Shown here in pieces: positions 24,075-34,790 of a stretch of 64,000 bases of DNA. The notes below the pieces were generated by a model, which made no database searches, was not told the DNA's origin, and saw only the letters and a list, made by a program, of their open reading frames with translations. Each line of letters begins with the position of its first letter. Within the stretch, counting starts at the first letter, position 1. The DNA comes from Arenicola marina. Taxonomy: Eukaryota > Annelida > Polychaeta > Arenicolidae. The stretch covers positions 29,629,670-29,693,669 of the forward strand of contig OZ025248.1 in NCBI GenBank assembly GCA_964019135.1, written 5' to 3'. The translations under genes were made by a program, and so were the position numbers.

Positions 24075-24778
24075 GGCTTTGCTCTTTGATCTTTGCCTTA
24101 GCCGTACTGCTGCCTGAAGCTTTGCGCGTGCGGAAACAAGTCCAGGCTGGAAACTATCACTAGCCTCAGCTCACAACAGACTAGTCGATGGAGCGGCAGT
24201 TTGATACATGAAGCCAGCAGCCATAAGTACATCAACCGGATGCCGAGTTCTAAGTGGGAATCCTCCGAAGGTGGTGACAACTTGTTCGACAGTCTTCATT
24301 CCTGCCTCTCTTGCGCTGAAGAATTTGTTAGAGAGGATGGAAGAAAAGGCTGGGAGGATTTCCCTGCATTTCAAATTCCCTCCATAGACTTCGGAGACAG
24401 CGACATGATATAGTCCCGAACGAGCCTGAGGAACATGTCTACAACCTCGGACACAAGCCTCCCTTGCGAAAGAAGAACTCGTGGCCACTGTTGCGAAGAA
24501 CCAGCAGATGTACCAACAACAAGGCGGCACCCATCAAACGCAACAAATCTTTTGTCGACCTTCAGACTCAGTCAATAGCATTCAGACGATGTGGATCTGG
24601 ACGTAGCAGCCGCGCTCGTTATGCAGACCAAATGGAGGATGGACAGTCACATAACCCACGGCCGTCTATGTCACCAAGGAAGAAGCGATTATTGTCGCGA
24701 AGACTGAAACGCATGAACCGTCATTTACAACAGAATGGCGTTTCATCGCTTCAGCTACAAACCTTGGGTCTTCTGTGA
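24075..24778 (+). pseudogene. Array unit 1: broken left-edge copy of the 233-codon ORF
   Basis: Homology to the unit begins around 24080, within the start of the ORF, so there is no promoter and no ATG. It has TAG at codon 9, a second TAG in place of the serine codon at residue 113 (atatag for atatcg), a 3-base insertion and one net lost base near 24540, after which the remaining frame reads on to the usual stop at 24778. Confidence 0.8.
24098..24301 (-). other. Possible decayed BIR (IAP-repeat) sequence antisense to the unit ORF
   Basis: On the minus strand the pieces read MKTVEQVVTTFGGFP, then HPVDVLMAAGFMYQT, then in a second frame VCCELR and FPHAQSFRQQYG. By eye this follows the order of a BIR domain: RL.TF..WP, then LA.AGF.YTG, then C..C, then FP.C.F...G. 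The zinc ligands are not preserved and the frame is interrupted, so it would be non-functional. The same stretch recurs antisense in every unit, about 20 to 230 bases after the ORF start. The match is unverified. Confidence 0.33.
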
Positions 24779-25047
24779 CACAGCTTGACTACCCTAATTT
24801 ATTTCTGTATACCTTTTGTTTTAGCTGCATTGCTTATTTAAACCAATAAACCGGTCAAAATTACTTTTTCGTGCTTGGTGTTTATCCTGGTCATACAAAA
24901 TACAATACTACCATCGAAAGTGTCGAGATATGAGCCGCACACATGGTTAGTTAGCTTTAAAAATTGCCAAATACATGCAGAGTAGTCATATTGACAATAT
25001 ACTCGGAACGTACAATCAACTGTTAGGCGCTGTAGGGCAAGATACAC

Positions 25048-25521
25048 ATGCATAATTTTACACCATTGAATCAGCTCAGGAAAAATGCCATATACAAGGT
25101 GCAGCAAGAAACTATTCCAGATTTGCTTGAGCGTTATAGTTATTTGAAACGTTACGCATGCTCTACAAAAGGTGTATCATACAATTTGTTCTGCTTGACT
25201 ATAGCTAACTGCGTCTCAGATCCGTCTCCCGCGACACCATTTGTACCGAATTTCAATGAAACTTGTCGGCAATTGAGGAAAGTAGTGACATTTTTCATAT
25301 GTAATAGGCTTGACGCTAAAAAGAAGACAAAATGTTACGACACATGCACAGGGATGTTTTGTGATATAGAAAATAGCAGTGAAGGATTCCACAAAAGGTT
25401 TCTTAAAGTGACGCATGTCAAAAATAGTGAGGCGATAGAACTAACACACGCGGTGACGCTCAATCTCCGAAATCGATTATTTGCTGTTGAGCTAAAATTG
25501 CAATTAGTTCGAACTAATTGA
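25048..25521 (+). CDS. Unit 1 spacer ORF, 157 codons, unknown
   Basis: Only in the left-edge unit does the spacer hold one long open frame, starting at an ATG at 25048 (MHNFTPLNQLRKNAIYKV) and ending at the palindrome near 25501-25520. It is Cys-, Lys- and Phe-rich (FFICNRLDAKKKTKCYDTC). Interior units lack 17 bases at this point, which splits the frame into pieces of 64 and 69 codons. I do not recognise the product. It may be the remains of an older coding segment of the unit, or chance. Confidence 0.25.
   Translation: MHNFTPLNQLRKNAIYKVQQETIPDLLERYSYLKRYACSTKGVSYNLFCLTIANCVSDPSPATPFVPNFNETCRQLRKVVTFFICNRLDAKKKTKCYDTCTGMFCDIENSSEGFHKRFLKVTHVKNSEAIELTHAVTLNLRNRLFAVELKLQLVRTN
25501..25520. 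promoter_or_regulatory. Perfect 20-base palindrome in the unit spacer
   Basis: caattagttcgaactaattg equals its own reverse complement. It is also perfect in unit 2 (27167-27186). In unit 3 it has one mismatch (28833-28852), and in most interior units the centre is atcgaa. It contains two inverted TAATT cores of the kind homeodomain proteins bind. It lies about 200-240 bases upstream of the TATA-like box of the next unit. Function is unknown. Confidence 0.5.
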
Positions 25522-25759
25522 ATAACAATTCGAATCTCGGTGGTGGCATTTAGAGTAGTACTGTCTCTTTCCCGGGATTGTTGAAAGTCAACGGAACTGC
25601 TCCTGACACTGACATACCTCTATTTATGGCAGATAGAAACCACCATACTTCATTCTATACTCCTAGGACTCTTACAGAAACAACGACGAGTACAGTACTA
25701 AAGCAGACACGCCATGAATACTATTATTCAATATCAGCTGAGCTTGGTGTAAGGCAAAG

Positions 25760-26461
25760 ATGGCACTGCTTCGATCTTTGCCTTAGCCGTACTGCTGCCT
25801 GAAGCTTTGCGCGTGCGGAAACAAGTCCAGGCTGGAAACTATCAGTAACCTTAGCTCACAACAGACTAGTCGATGGAGCGGCAGTTTGATACATGAAGCC
25901 AGCAGCCATAAGTACATCAACCGGATGCCGAGTTCTAAGTGGGAATCCTCCGAAGGTGGTGACAACTTGTTCGACAGTCTTCATTCCTGCCTCTCTTGCG
26001 CTGAAGAATTTGTCAGAGGGGATGGAAGAAAAGGCTGGGGGGATTTCCCTGCATTTCAAATTCCCTCCATAGACTTCGGAGACAGCGACATGATATCGTC
26101 CCGAACGAGCCTGAGGAACATGTCTACAACCTCGAACACAAGCCTCCCGCGCGAAGGGAGAACTCGTGGCGACGGTTGCGAAGAACCAGCAGATGTACCA
26201 ACAAGGCGGCACCCATCAAACACAAACAATTCTTTTGTCGACCTTCAGACTCAGTCTATAGCATTCAGACGATGTGGATCTGGACGTAGCCGCCGCGCTC
26301 GTTATGCAGATCAAATGGAGGATGGACAGTCACATAACCCACGGCCGTCTCTGTCACCAAGGAAGAAGCGATTATTGTCGCGAAGACTGAAACGCATGAA
26401 CCGTCATTTACAACAGAATGGCGTTTCATCGCTTCAGCTACAAACCTTGGCTCTTCTGTGA
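25760..26461 (+). pseudogene. Array unit 2: ORF with stop at codon 9
   Basis: The ATG (25760-25762) and context gcaaagATGg are intact but codon 9 is TAG where interior copies have CAG; unit 1 has TAG too. From codon 10 the frame is open to the usual TGA at 26459-26461. Compared with unit 16 I count about 12 amino-acid-changing and 5 silent differences, among them M51K, E87G, E94G and S178R. Confidence 0.75.
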
Positions 26462-27286
26462 TACAGCTTGACTACCCTAATTTATTTCTATATAGCTTTT
26501 GTTTTAGCTGCATTGTTTACTTAAACCAATAAACAGGTCAAAATTACCTTATCGTGCTTGGTGTTTTTTCTGGCCAAACAAAATACAATACTACCATTGA
26601 AAGTGTCGAGATATGAGCCGCACACATGGTTAGTTAGCTTTACAAATTGCCAAATACATGCAGAGTAGTCATATTGACAATATACTCGGAACGTACAATC
26701 AACTGTTAAGCGCTGTAGAGCAAGATACACATGCATAATTTTACACCATTGAATCAGCTCAGGAAAAACGCTGTATACATGGTGCATCAAGAAACTATTC
26801 CAGATTTGTTTGAGCGTTATAGTTATTTGAAACGTTACGCATGCTCTATAAAAGGTGTATCATACAATTTGCTCTTCTTGCTCAGATCCATCTCCTGCGA
26901 CACCATTTGTGCCGAATTACTATGAAACTTGTCGGAAATTGAGTAAAGTATTGATATTCTTTATATGTAATAGCCTTGACGGTAAAAAGAAGACAAAATG
27001 TTACGTCACATTCACACTGATGTTTTGTAATAGAGAAAATAGCAGTAACAGATTCCACAAATGAATCCTTAAAGTGACACATGTTAAAAATAGTGAGGCG
27101 ATAGAGATAACAAACGCGGTGACGCTCAATCTCTGAAATCGATTATTTGCTGTTGAGCTAAAATTGCAATTAGTTCGAACTAATTGAATAACAATTCGAA
27201 TCTCGGTGGTGGCATTTAGAGAAGTACTGCCTCTTTCCCGGGATTGTTGACAGTCAACGGAACTGCTCCTGACACTGACATACCTC

Positions 27287-27294
27287 TATTTAAG
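27287..27294 (+). promoter_or_regulatory. TATA-like box of unit 3 (tatttaag), repeated in other units
   Basis: tatttaag lies 132-139 bases before the ATG at 27426, in the context cctctatttaaggcagac. The same place in most units is identical, but upstream of units 5, 7, 9, 11 and 13 it reads tattgaag, which should weaken it. Confidence 0.5.
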
Positions 27295-27425
27295 GCAGAC
27301 AGACCACCACAATACTTCATTGTATACTCCTAGGACTCTTTGAGAAACAACGGCGAGTACAGTACTAAAGCAGACACGCCATAATACTATTGTTCAATAT
27401 CAGCTGAGCTTGGTGCAAGGCAAAG

Positions 27426-28127
27426 ATGGCACTGCTTCGACCTTTGCCTCAGCCGTACTGCTGCCTGAAGCTTTGCGCATGCGGAAACAAGTCCAGGCTG
27501 GAAACTGTCACTAGCCTCAGCTCACCACAGACTAGTCGATGGAGCGGCAGTTTGATACATGAAGCCAGCAGCCAGATGTACATCAACCGGATGCCGAGTT
27601 CTAAGTGGGAATCCTCCGAAGGTGGTGACAACTTGTTCGACAGTCTTCATTCCTGCCTCTCTTGCGCTGAAGAATTTGTCAGAGAGGATGGAAGAAAAGG
27701 CTGGGAGGACTTCCCTGCATTTCAAATTCCCTCCATAGACTTCGGAGACAGCGACATGATATCGTCCCGAACGAGCCTGATGAACATGTCTACAACCTCG
27801 GACACAAGCCTCCCGCGCGAAGGAAGAACTCGTGGTGACGGTTGCGAAGAACCAGCAGATGTACCAACAAGGCGGCACCCATCAAACACAAACAATTCTT
27901 TTGTCGACCTTCAGACTCAGTCTATAGCATTCAGACGATGTGGATCTGGACGTAGCAGCCGCGCTCGTTATGCAGACCAAATGGAGGATAGACAGTTACA
28001 TAACCCACGGCCGTCTCTGTCACCAAGGAAGAAGCGATTATTGTCGCGAAGACTGAAACGCATGAACCGTCATTTACAACAGAATGGCGTTTCATCGCTT
28101 CAGCTACAAACCTTGGCTCTTCTGTGA
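27426..28127 (+). CDS. Array unit 3 ORF, 233 codons (type A)
   Basis: First intact copy from the left. The start context gcaaagATGg is good (A at -3, G at +4). Type A marks are Q50 and M119; it also has L191. Followed by AATAAA at 28194. Confidence 0.45.
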   Translation: MALLRPLPQPYCCLKLCACGNKSRLETVTSLSSPQTSRWSGSLIHEASSQMYINRMPSSKWESSEGGDNLFDSLHSCLSCAEEFVREDGRKGWEDFPAFQIPSIDFGDSDMISSRTSLMNMSTTSDTSLPREGRTRGDGCEEPADVPTRRHPSNTNNSFVDLQTQSIAFRRCGSGRSSRARYADQMEDRQLHNPRPSLSPRKKRLLSRRLKRMNRHLQQNGVSSLQLQTLALL

Positions 28128-28193
28128 TACAGCTTGACTACCCTAATTTATTTCTGTATAGCTTTTGTTTTAGCTGCATTGTTTATTTAAACC

Positions 28194-28199
28194 AATAAA
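28194..28199 (+). terminator. Polyadenylation signal of unit 3, repeated in other units
   Basis: AATAAA in accaataaacagg, 67 bases after the stop codon. About 25 bases downstream is a GT-rich stretch (gtgcttggtgttt), as expected for a real cleavage site. Both are kept in all copies, for example 63179-63184 in unit 24. Confidence 0.6.
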
Positions 28200-29091
28200 C
28201 AGGTCAAAATTACTTTATCGTGCTTGGTGTTTATTCTGGCCAAACAAAATACAATACTACCATTGAAAGTGTCGAGATATGAGCCGCACACATGGTTAGT
28301 TAGCTTTACAAATTGCCAAATACATACAGAGTAGTCATATTGACAATATACTCGGAACGTACAATCAACTGTTAAGCGCTGTAGGGCAAGATACACATGC
28401 ATAATTTTACACCATTGAATCAGCTCAGGAAAAACGCTGTATACATGGTGCATCAAGAAACTATTCCAGATTTGTTTGAGCGTTATAGTTATTTGAAACG
28501 TTACGCATGCTCTACAAAAGGTGTATCATACAATTTGCTCTTCTTGCTCAGATCCATCTCCTGCGACACCATTTGTGCCGAATTACTATGAAACTTGTCG
28601 GAAATTGAGTAAAGTATTGATATTCTTTATATGTAATAGGCTTGACGGTAAAAAGAAGACAAAATGTTACGTCACATTCACACTGATGTTTTGTAATAGA
28701 GAAAATAGCAGTAAAAGATTCCACAAATGAATCCTTGAAGTGACACATGTTAAAAATAGTGAGGCGATAGAAATAACGAACTCGGTGACGCTCAATCTCT
28801 GAAATCGATTATTTGCTGTTGAGCTAAAGTTGCAATTAGTTCGAAGTAATTGAATAACAATTCGAATCTCGGTGGTGGCATTTAGAGTAGTACTGTCTCT
28901 TTCCCGGGATTGTTGAAAGTCAACGGAACTGCTCCTGACACTGACATACCTCTATTTAAGGCAGACCGACCACCACAATACGTCATTGTATACTCCTAGG
29001 ACTCTTTGAGAAACAACGGCGAGTACAGTACTAAAGCAGACACGCCATAATACTATTGTTCAATATCAGCTGAGCTTGGTGCAAGGCAAAG

Positions 29092-29768
29092 ATGGCACTG
29101 CTTCGACCTTTGCCTCAGCCGTACTGCTGCCTGAAGCTTTGCGCATGTGGAAACAAGTCCAGGCTGGAAACTGTCACTAGCCTCAGCTCACCACAGACTA
29201 GTCGATGGAGCGGCAGTTTGATACATGAAGCCAGCAGCCATATGTACATCAACCGGATGCCGAGTTCTAAGTGGGAATCCTCCGAAGGTGGTGACAACTT
29301 GTTTGACAGTCTTCATTCCTGCCTCTCTTGCGCTGAAGAATTTGTCAGAGAGGATGGAAGAAAGGCTGGGAGGACTTCCCTGCAATTCAAATTCCCTCCA
29401 TAGACTTCGGAGACAGCGACATGATATCGTCCCGAACGAGCCTGAGGAACATGTCTACAACCTCGGACACAAGCCTCCCGCGCGAAGGAAGAACTCGTGG
29501 CGACGGTTGCGAAGAACCAGCAGATGTACCAACAAGGCGGCACCCATCAAACACAAACAATTGTTTTGTCGACCTTCAGACTCAGTCTATAGCATTCAGA
29601 CGATGTGGATCTGGACGTAGCAACCGCGCTCGTTATGCAGACCAAATGGAGGATGGACAGTCACATAACCCACGGCCGTCTCTGTCACCAAGGAAGAAGC
29701 GATTATTGTCGCGAAGACTGAAACGCATGAACCGTCATTTACAACAGAATGGCGTTTCATCGCTTTAG
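29092..29768 (+). pseudogene. Array unit 4: ORF with a one-base deletion
   Basis: Type B (H50). One A is lost from the gaagaaaagg run near 29363, giving a 103-codon product ending at 29403. The rest is almost the same as unit 6. It also carries the early TAG at codon 226. The deletion may be real or an assembly error in an A-run. Confidence 0.65.
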
Positions 29769-30756
29769 CTACAAACCTTGGCTCTTCTGTGATACAGCTT
29801 GACTACCCTAATTTATTTCTATATAGCTTTTGTTTTAGCTGCATTGTTTACTTAAACCAATAAACAGGTCAAAATTACCTTATCGTGCTTGGTGTTTATT
29901 CTGGCCAAACGAAATACAATACGACCATTGAAAGTGTCGAGATATGAGCCGCACACATGGTTAGTTAGCTTTACAAATTGCCAAATACATGCAGAGTAGT
30001 CATATTGACAATATACTCGGAACGTACAATCAACTGTTAAGCGCTGTAAGGCAAGATACACATGCATATTTTTACACCATTGAATCAGCTCAGGAAAAAC
30101 GCTGTATACATGGTGCATCAAGAAACTATTCCAGATTTGCTTGAGCGTTGTATTTATTTGAAACGTTACGCATGCTCTACAAAAGGTGTATCATACAATC
30201 TGCTCTTCTTGCTCAGATTCATCTCCTGCGACACCATTTGTGCCGAACTTCTATGAAACTTGTCGGAAATTAAGTAAAGTATTGATATTCGTTATATGTA
30301 ATAGGCTTGACGGTAAAAAGAAGACAAAATGTTACGTCACATTCACACTGATGTTTTGTAATAGAGAAAATAGCAGTAACAGATTCCACAAATAAATTCT
30401 TAAAGTGACACATGTTAAAAATAGTGAGGCGATAGAAATAACAAACGCGGTGACGCTCAATCTCCGAAATCGATTATTTGCTGTTGAGCTAAAATTGCAA
30501 TTAGATCGAACTAATTGAATAACAATTCGAATCTCAGTGGTGGCAGTTAGAATAGTACTGTCTCTTTCCCGGGATTGTTGAGTGTCAACGGAACTGCTCC
30601 TGACACTGACATACCTCTATTGAAGGCAGACAGACCACCACCATACTTCATTGTATACTCCTAGGACTCTTTGAGAAACAACGGCGAGTACAGTACTAAA
30701 GCAGACACGCCATAATACTATTGTTCAATATCAGCTGAGCTTGGTGCAAGGCAAAG

Positions 30757-31458
30757 ATGGCACTGCTTCGACCTTTGCCTCAGCCGTACTGCTGCCTGAA
30801 GCTTTGCGCATGCGGAAACAAGTCCAGGCTGGAAACTGTCACTAGCCTCAGCTCACCACAGACTAGTCGATGGAGCGGCAGTTTGATACATGAAGCCAGC
30901 AGCCAGATGTACATCAACCGGATGCCGAGTTCTAAGTGGGAATCCTCCGAAGGTGGTGACAACTTGTTCGACAGTTTTCATTCCTGCCTCTCTTGCGCTG
31001 AAGAATTTGTCAGAGAGGATGGAAGAAAAGGCTGGGAGGACTTCCCTGCATTTCAAATTCCCTCCATAGACTTCGGAGACAGCGACATGATATCGTCCCG
31101 AACGAGCCTGATGAACATGTCTACAACCTCGGACACAAGCCTCCCGCGCGAAGGAAGAACTCGTGGTGACGGTTGCGAAGAACCAGCAGATGTACCAACA
31201 AGGCGGCACCCATCAAACACAAACAATTCTTTTGTCGACCTTCAGACTCAGTCTATAGCATTCAGACGATGTGGATCTGGACGTAGCAGCCGCGCTCGTT
31301 ATGCAGACCAAATGGAGGATAGACAGTTACATAACCCACGGCCGTCTCTGTCACCAAGGAAGAAGCGATTATTGTCGCGAAGACTGAAACGCATGAACCG
31401 TCATTTACAACAGAATGGCGTTTCATCGCTTCAGCTACAAACCTTGGCTCTTCTGTGA
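30757..31458 (+). CDS. Array unit 5 ORF, 233 codons (type A)
   Basis: Q50, M119, L191 and a private L74F. Upstream TATA-like box is the tattgaag variant. Units 5-6 closely repeat units 3-4. Confidence 0.42.
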   Translation: MALLRPLPQPYCCLKLCACGNKSRLETVTSLSSPQTSRWSGSLIHEASSQMYINRMPSSKWESSEGGDNLFDSFHSCLSCAEEFVREDGRKGWEDFPAFQIPSIDFGDSDMISSRTSLMNMSTTSDTSLPREGRTRGDGCEEPADVPTRRHPSNTNNSFVDLQTQSIAFRRCGSGRSSRARYADQMEDRQLHNPRPSLSPRKKRLLSRRLKRMNRHLQQNGVSSLQLQTLALL

Positions 31459-32422
31459 TACAGCTTGACTACCCTAATTTATTTCTGTATAGCTTTTGTT
31501 TTAGCTGCATTGTTTATTTAAACCAATAAACAGGTCAAAATTACTTTATCGTGCTTGGTGTTTATTCTGGCCAAACAAAATACAATACTACCATTGAAAG
31601 TGTCGAGATATGAGCCGCACACATGGTTAGTTAGCTTTACAAATTGCCAAATACATACAGAGTAGTCATATTGACAATATACTCGGAACGTACAATCAAC
31701 TGTTAAGCGCTGTAGGGCAAGATACACATGCATAATTTTACACCATTGAATCAGCTCAGGAAAAACGCTGTATACATGGTGCATCAAGAAACTATTCCAG
31801 ATTTGTTTGAGCGTTATAGTTATTTGAAACGTTACGCATGCTCTACAAAAGGTGTATCATACAATTTGCTCTTCTTGCTCAGATCCATCTCCTGCGACAC
31901 CATTTGTGCCGAATTACTATGAAACTTGTCGGAAATTGAGTAAAGTATTGATATTCTTTATATGTAATAGGCTTGACGGTAAAAAGAAGACAAAATGTTA
32001 CGTCACATTCACACTGATGTTTTGTAATAGAGAAAATAGCAGTAAAAGATTCCACAAATGAATCCTTGAAGTGACACATGTTAAAAATAGTGAGGCGATA
32101 GAAATAACGAACTCGGTGACGCTCAATCTCTGAAATCGATTATTTGCTGTTGAGCTAAAGTTGCAATTAGTTCGAAGTAATTGAATAACAATTCGAATCT
32201 CGGTGGTGGCATTTAGAGTAGTACTGTCTCTTTCCCGGGATTGTTGAAAGTCAACGGAACTGCTCCTGACACTGACATACCTCTATTTAAGGCAGACCGA
32301 CCACCACAATACGTCATTGTATACTCCTAGGACTCTTTGAGAAACAACGGCGAGTACAGTACTAAAGCAGACACGCCATAATACTATTGTTCAATATCAG
32401 CTGAGCTTGGTGCAAGGCAAAG

Positions 32423-33100
32423 ATGGCACTGCTTCGACCTTTGCCTCAGCCGTACTGCTGCCTGAAGCTTTGCGCATGTGGAAACAAGTCCAGGCTGGAA
32501 ACTGTCACTAGCCTCAGCTCACCACAGACTAGTCGATGGAGCGGCAGTTTGATACATGAAGCCAGCAGCCATATGTACATCAACCGGATGCCGAGTTCTA
32601 AGTGGGAATCCTCCGAAGGTGGTGACAACTTGTTTGACAGTCTTCATTCCTGCCTCTCTTGCGCTGAAGAATTTGTCAGAGAGGATGGAAGAAAAGGCTG
32701 GGAGGACTTCCCTGCAATTCAAATTCCCTCCATAGACTTCGGAGACAGCGACATGATATCGTCCCGAACGAGCCTGAGGAACATGTCTACAACCTCGGAC
32801 ACAAGCCTCCCGCGCGAAGGAAGAACTCGTGGCGACGGTTGCGAAGAACCAGCAGATGTACCAACAAGGCGGCACCCATCAAACACAAACAATTGTTTTG
32901 TCGACCTTCAGACTCAGTCTATAGCATTCAGACGATGTGGATCTGGACGTAGCAACCGCGCTCGTTATGCAGACCAAATGGAGGATGGACAGTCACATAA
33001 CCCACGGCCGTCTCTGTCACCAAGGAAGAAGCGATTATTGTCGCGAAGACTGAAACGCATGAACCGTCATTTACAACAGAATGGCGTTTCATCGCTTTAG
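32423..33100 (+). CDS. Array unit 6 ORF, 225 codons (type B)
   Basis: H50, I99, C158, N178, G189. Codon 226 is TAG instead of CAG, removing the last eight residues. Its promoter box is the intact tatttaag. Confidence 0.42.
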   Translation: MALLRPLPQPYCCLKLCACGNKSRLETVTSLSSPQTSRWSGSLIHEASSHMYINRMPSSKWESSEGGDNLFDSLHSCLSCAEEFVREDGRKGWEDFPAIQIPSIDFGDSDMISSRTSLRNMSTTSDTSLPREGRTRGDGCEEPADVPTRRHPSNTNNCFVDLQTQSIAFRRCGSGRSNRARYADQMEDGQSHNPRPSLSPRKKRLLSRRLKRMNRHLQQNGVSSL

Positions 33101-34088
33101 CTACAAACCTTGGCTCTTCTGTGATACAGCTTGACTACCCTAATTTATTTCTATATAGCTTTTGTTTTAGCTGCATTGTTTACTTAAACCAATAAACAGG
33201 TCAAAATTACCTTATCGTGCTTGGTGTTTATTCTGGCCAAACGAAATACAATACGACCATTGAAAGTGTCGAGATATGAGCCGCACACATGGTTAGTTAG
33301 CTTTACAAATTGCCAAATACATGCAGAGTAGTCATATTGACAATATACTCGGAACGTACAATCAACTGTTAAGCGCTGTAAGGCAAGATACACATGCATA
33401 TTTTTACACCATTGAATCAGCTCAGGAAAAACGCTGTATACATGGTGCATCAAGAAACTATTCCAGATTTGCTTGAGCGTTGTATTTATTTGAAACGTTA
33501 CGCATGCTCTACAAAAGGTGTATCATACAATCTGCTCTTCTTGCTCAGATTCATCTCCTGCGACACCATTTGTGCCGAACTTCTATGAAACTTGTCGGAA
33601 ATTAAGTAAAGTATTGATATTCGTTATATGTAATAGGCTTGACGGTAAAAAGAAGACAAAATGTTACGTCACATTCACACTGATGTTTTGTAATAGAGAA
33701 AATAGCAGTAACAGATTCCACAAATAAATTCTTAAAGTGACACATGTTAAAAATAGTGAGGCGATAGAAATAACAAACGCGGTGACGCTCAAACTCCGAA
33801 ATCGATTATTTGCTGTTGAGCTAAAATTGCAATTAGATCGAACTAATTGAATAACAATTCGAATCTCAGTGGTGGCAGTTAGAATAGTACTGTCTCTTTC
33901 CCGGGATTGTTGAGTGTCAACGGAACTGCTCCTGACACTGACATACCTCTATTGAAGGCAGACAGACCACCACCATACTTCATTGTATACTCCTAGGACT
34001 CTTTGAGAAACAACGGCGAGTACAGTACTAAAGCAGACACGCCATAATACTATTGTTCAATATCAGCTGAGCTTGGTGCAAGGCAACG

Positions 34089-34790
34089 ATGGCACTGCTT
34101 CGACCTTTGCCTCAGCCGTACTGCTGCCTGAAGCTTTGCGCATGCGGAAACAAGTCCAGGCTGGAAACTGTCACTAGCCTCAGCTCACCACAGACTAGTC
34201 GATGGAGCGGCAGTTTGATACATGAAGCCAGCAGCCAGATGTACATCAACCGGATGCCGAGTTCTAAGTGGGAATCCTCCGAAGGTGGTGACAACTTGTT
34301 CGACAGTCTTCATTCCTGCCTCTCATGCGCTGAAGAATTTGTCAGAGAGGATGAAAGAAAAGGCTGGGAGGACTTCCCTGCATTTCAAATTCCCTCCATA
34401 GACTTCGGAGACAGCGACATGATATCGTCCCGAACGAGCCTGATGAACATGTCTACAACCTCGGACACAAGCCTCCCGCGCGAAGGAAGAACTCGTGGTG
34501 ACGGTTGCGAAGAACCAGCAGATGTACCAACAAGGCGGCACCCATCAAACACAAACAATTCTTTTGTCGACCTTCAGACTCAGTCTATAGCATTCAGACG
34601 ATGTGGATCTGGACGTAGCAGCCGCGCTCGTTATGCAGACCAAATGGAGGATAGACAGTCACATAACCCACGGCCGTCTCTGTCACCAAGGAAGAAGCGA
34701 TTATTGTCGCGAAGACTGAAACGCATGAACCGTCATTTACAACAGAATGGCGTTTCATCGCTTCAGCTACAAACCTTGGCTCTTCTGTGA
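34089..34790 (+). CDS. Array unit 7 ORF, 233 codons (type A)
   Basis: Q50, M119, private to units 7 and 11: E89 and the start context gcaacgATGg, which puts C at -2. TATA-like box is the tattgaag variant. Confidence 0.42.
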   Translation: MALLRPLPQPYCCLKLCACGNKSRLETVTSLSSPQTSRWSGSLIHEASSQMYINRMPSSKWESSEGGDNLFDSLHSCLSCAEEFVREDERKGWEDFPAFQIPSIDFGDSDMISSRTSLMNMSTTSDTSLPREGRTRGDGCEEPADVPTRRHPSNTNNSFVDLQTQSIAFRRCGSGRSSRARYADQMEDRQSHNPRPSLSPRKKRLLSRRLKRMNRHLQQNGVSSLQLQTLALL

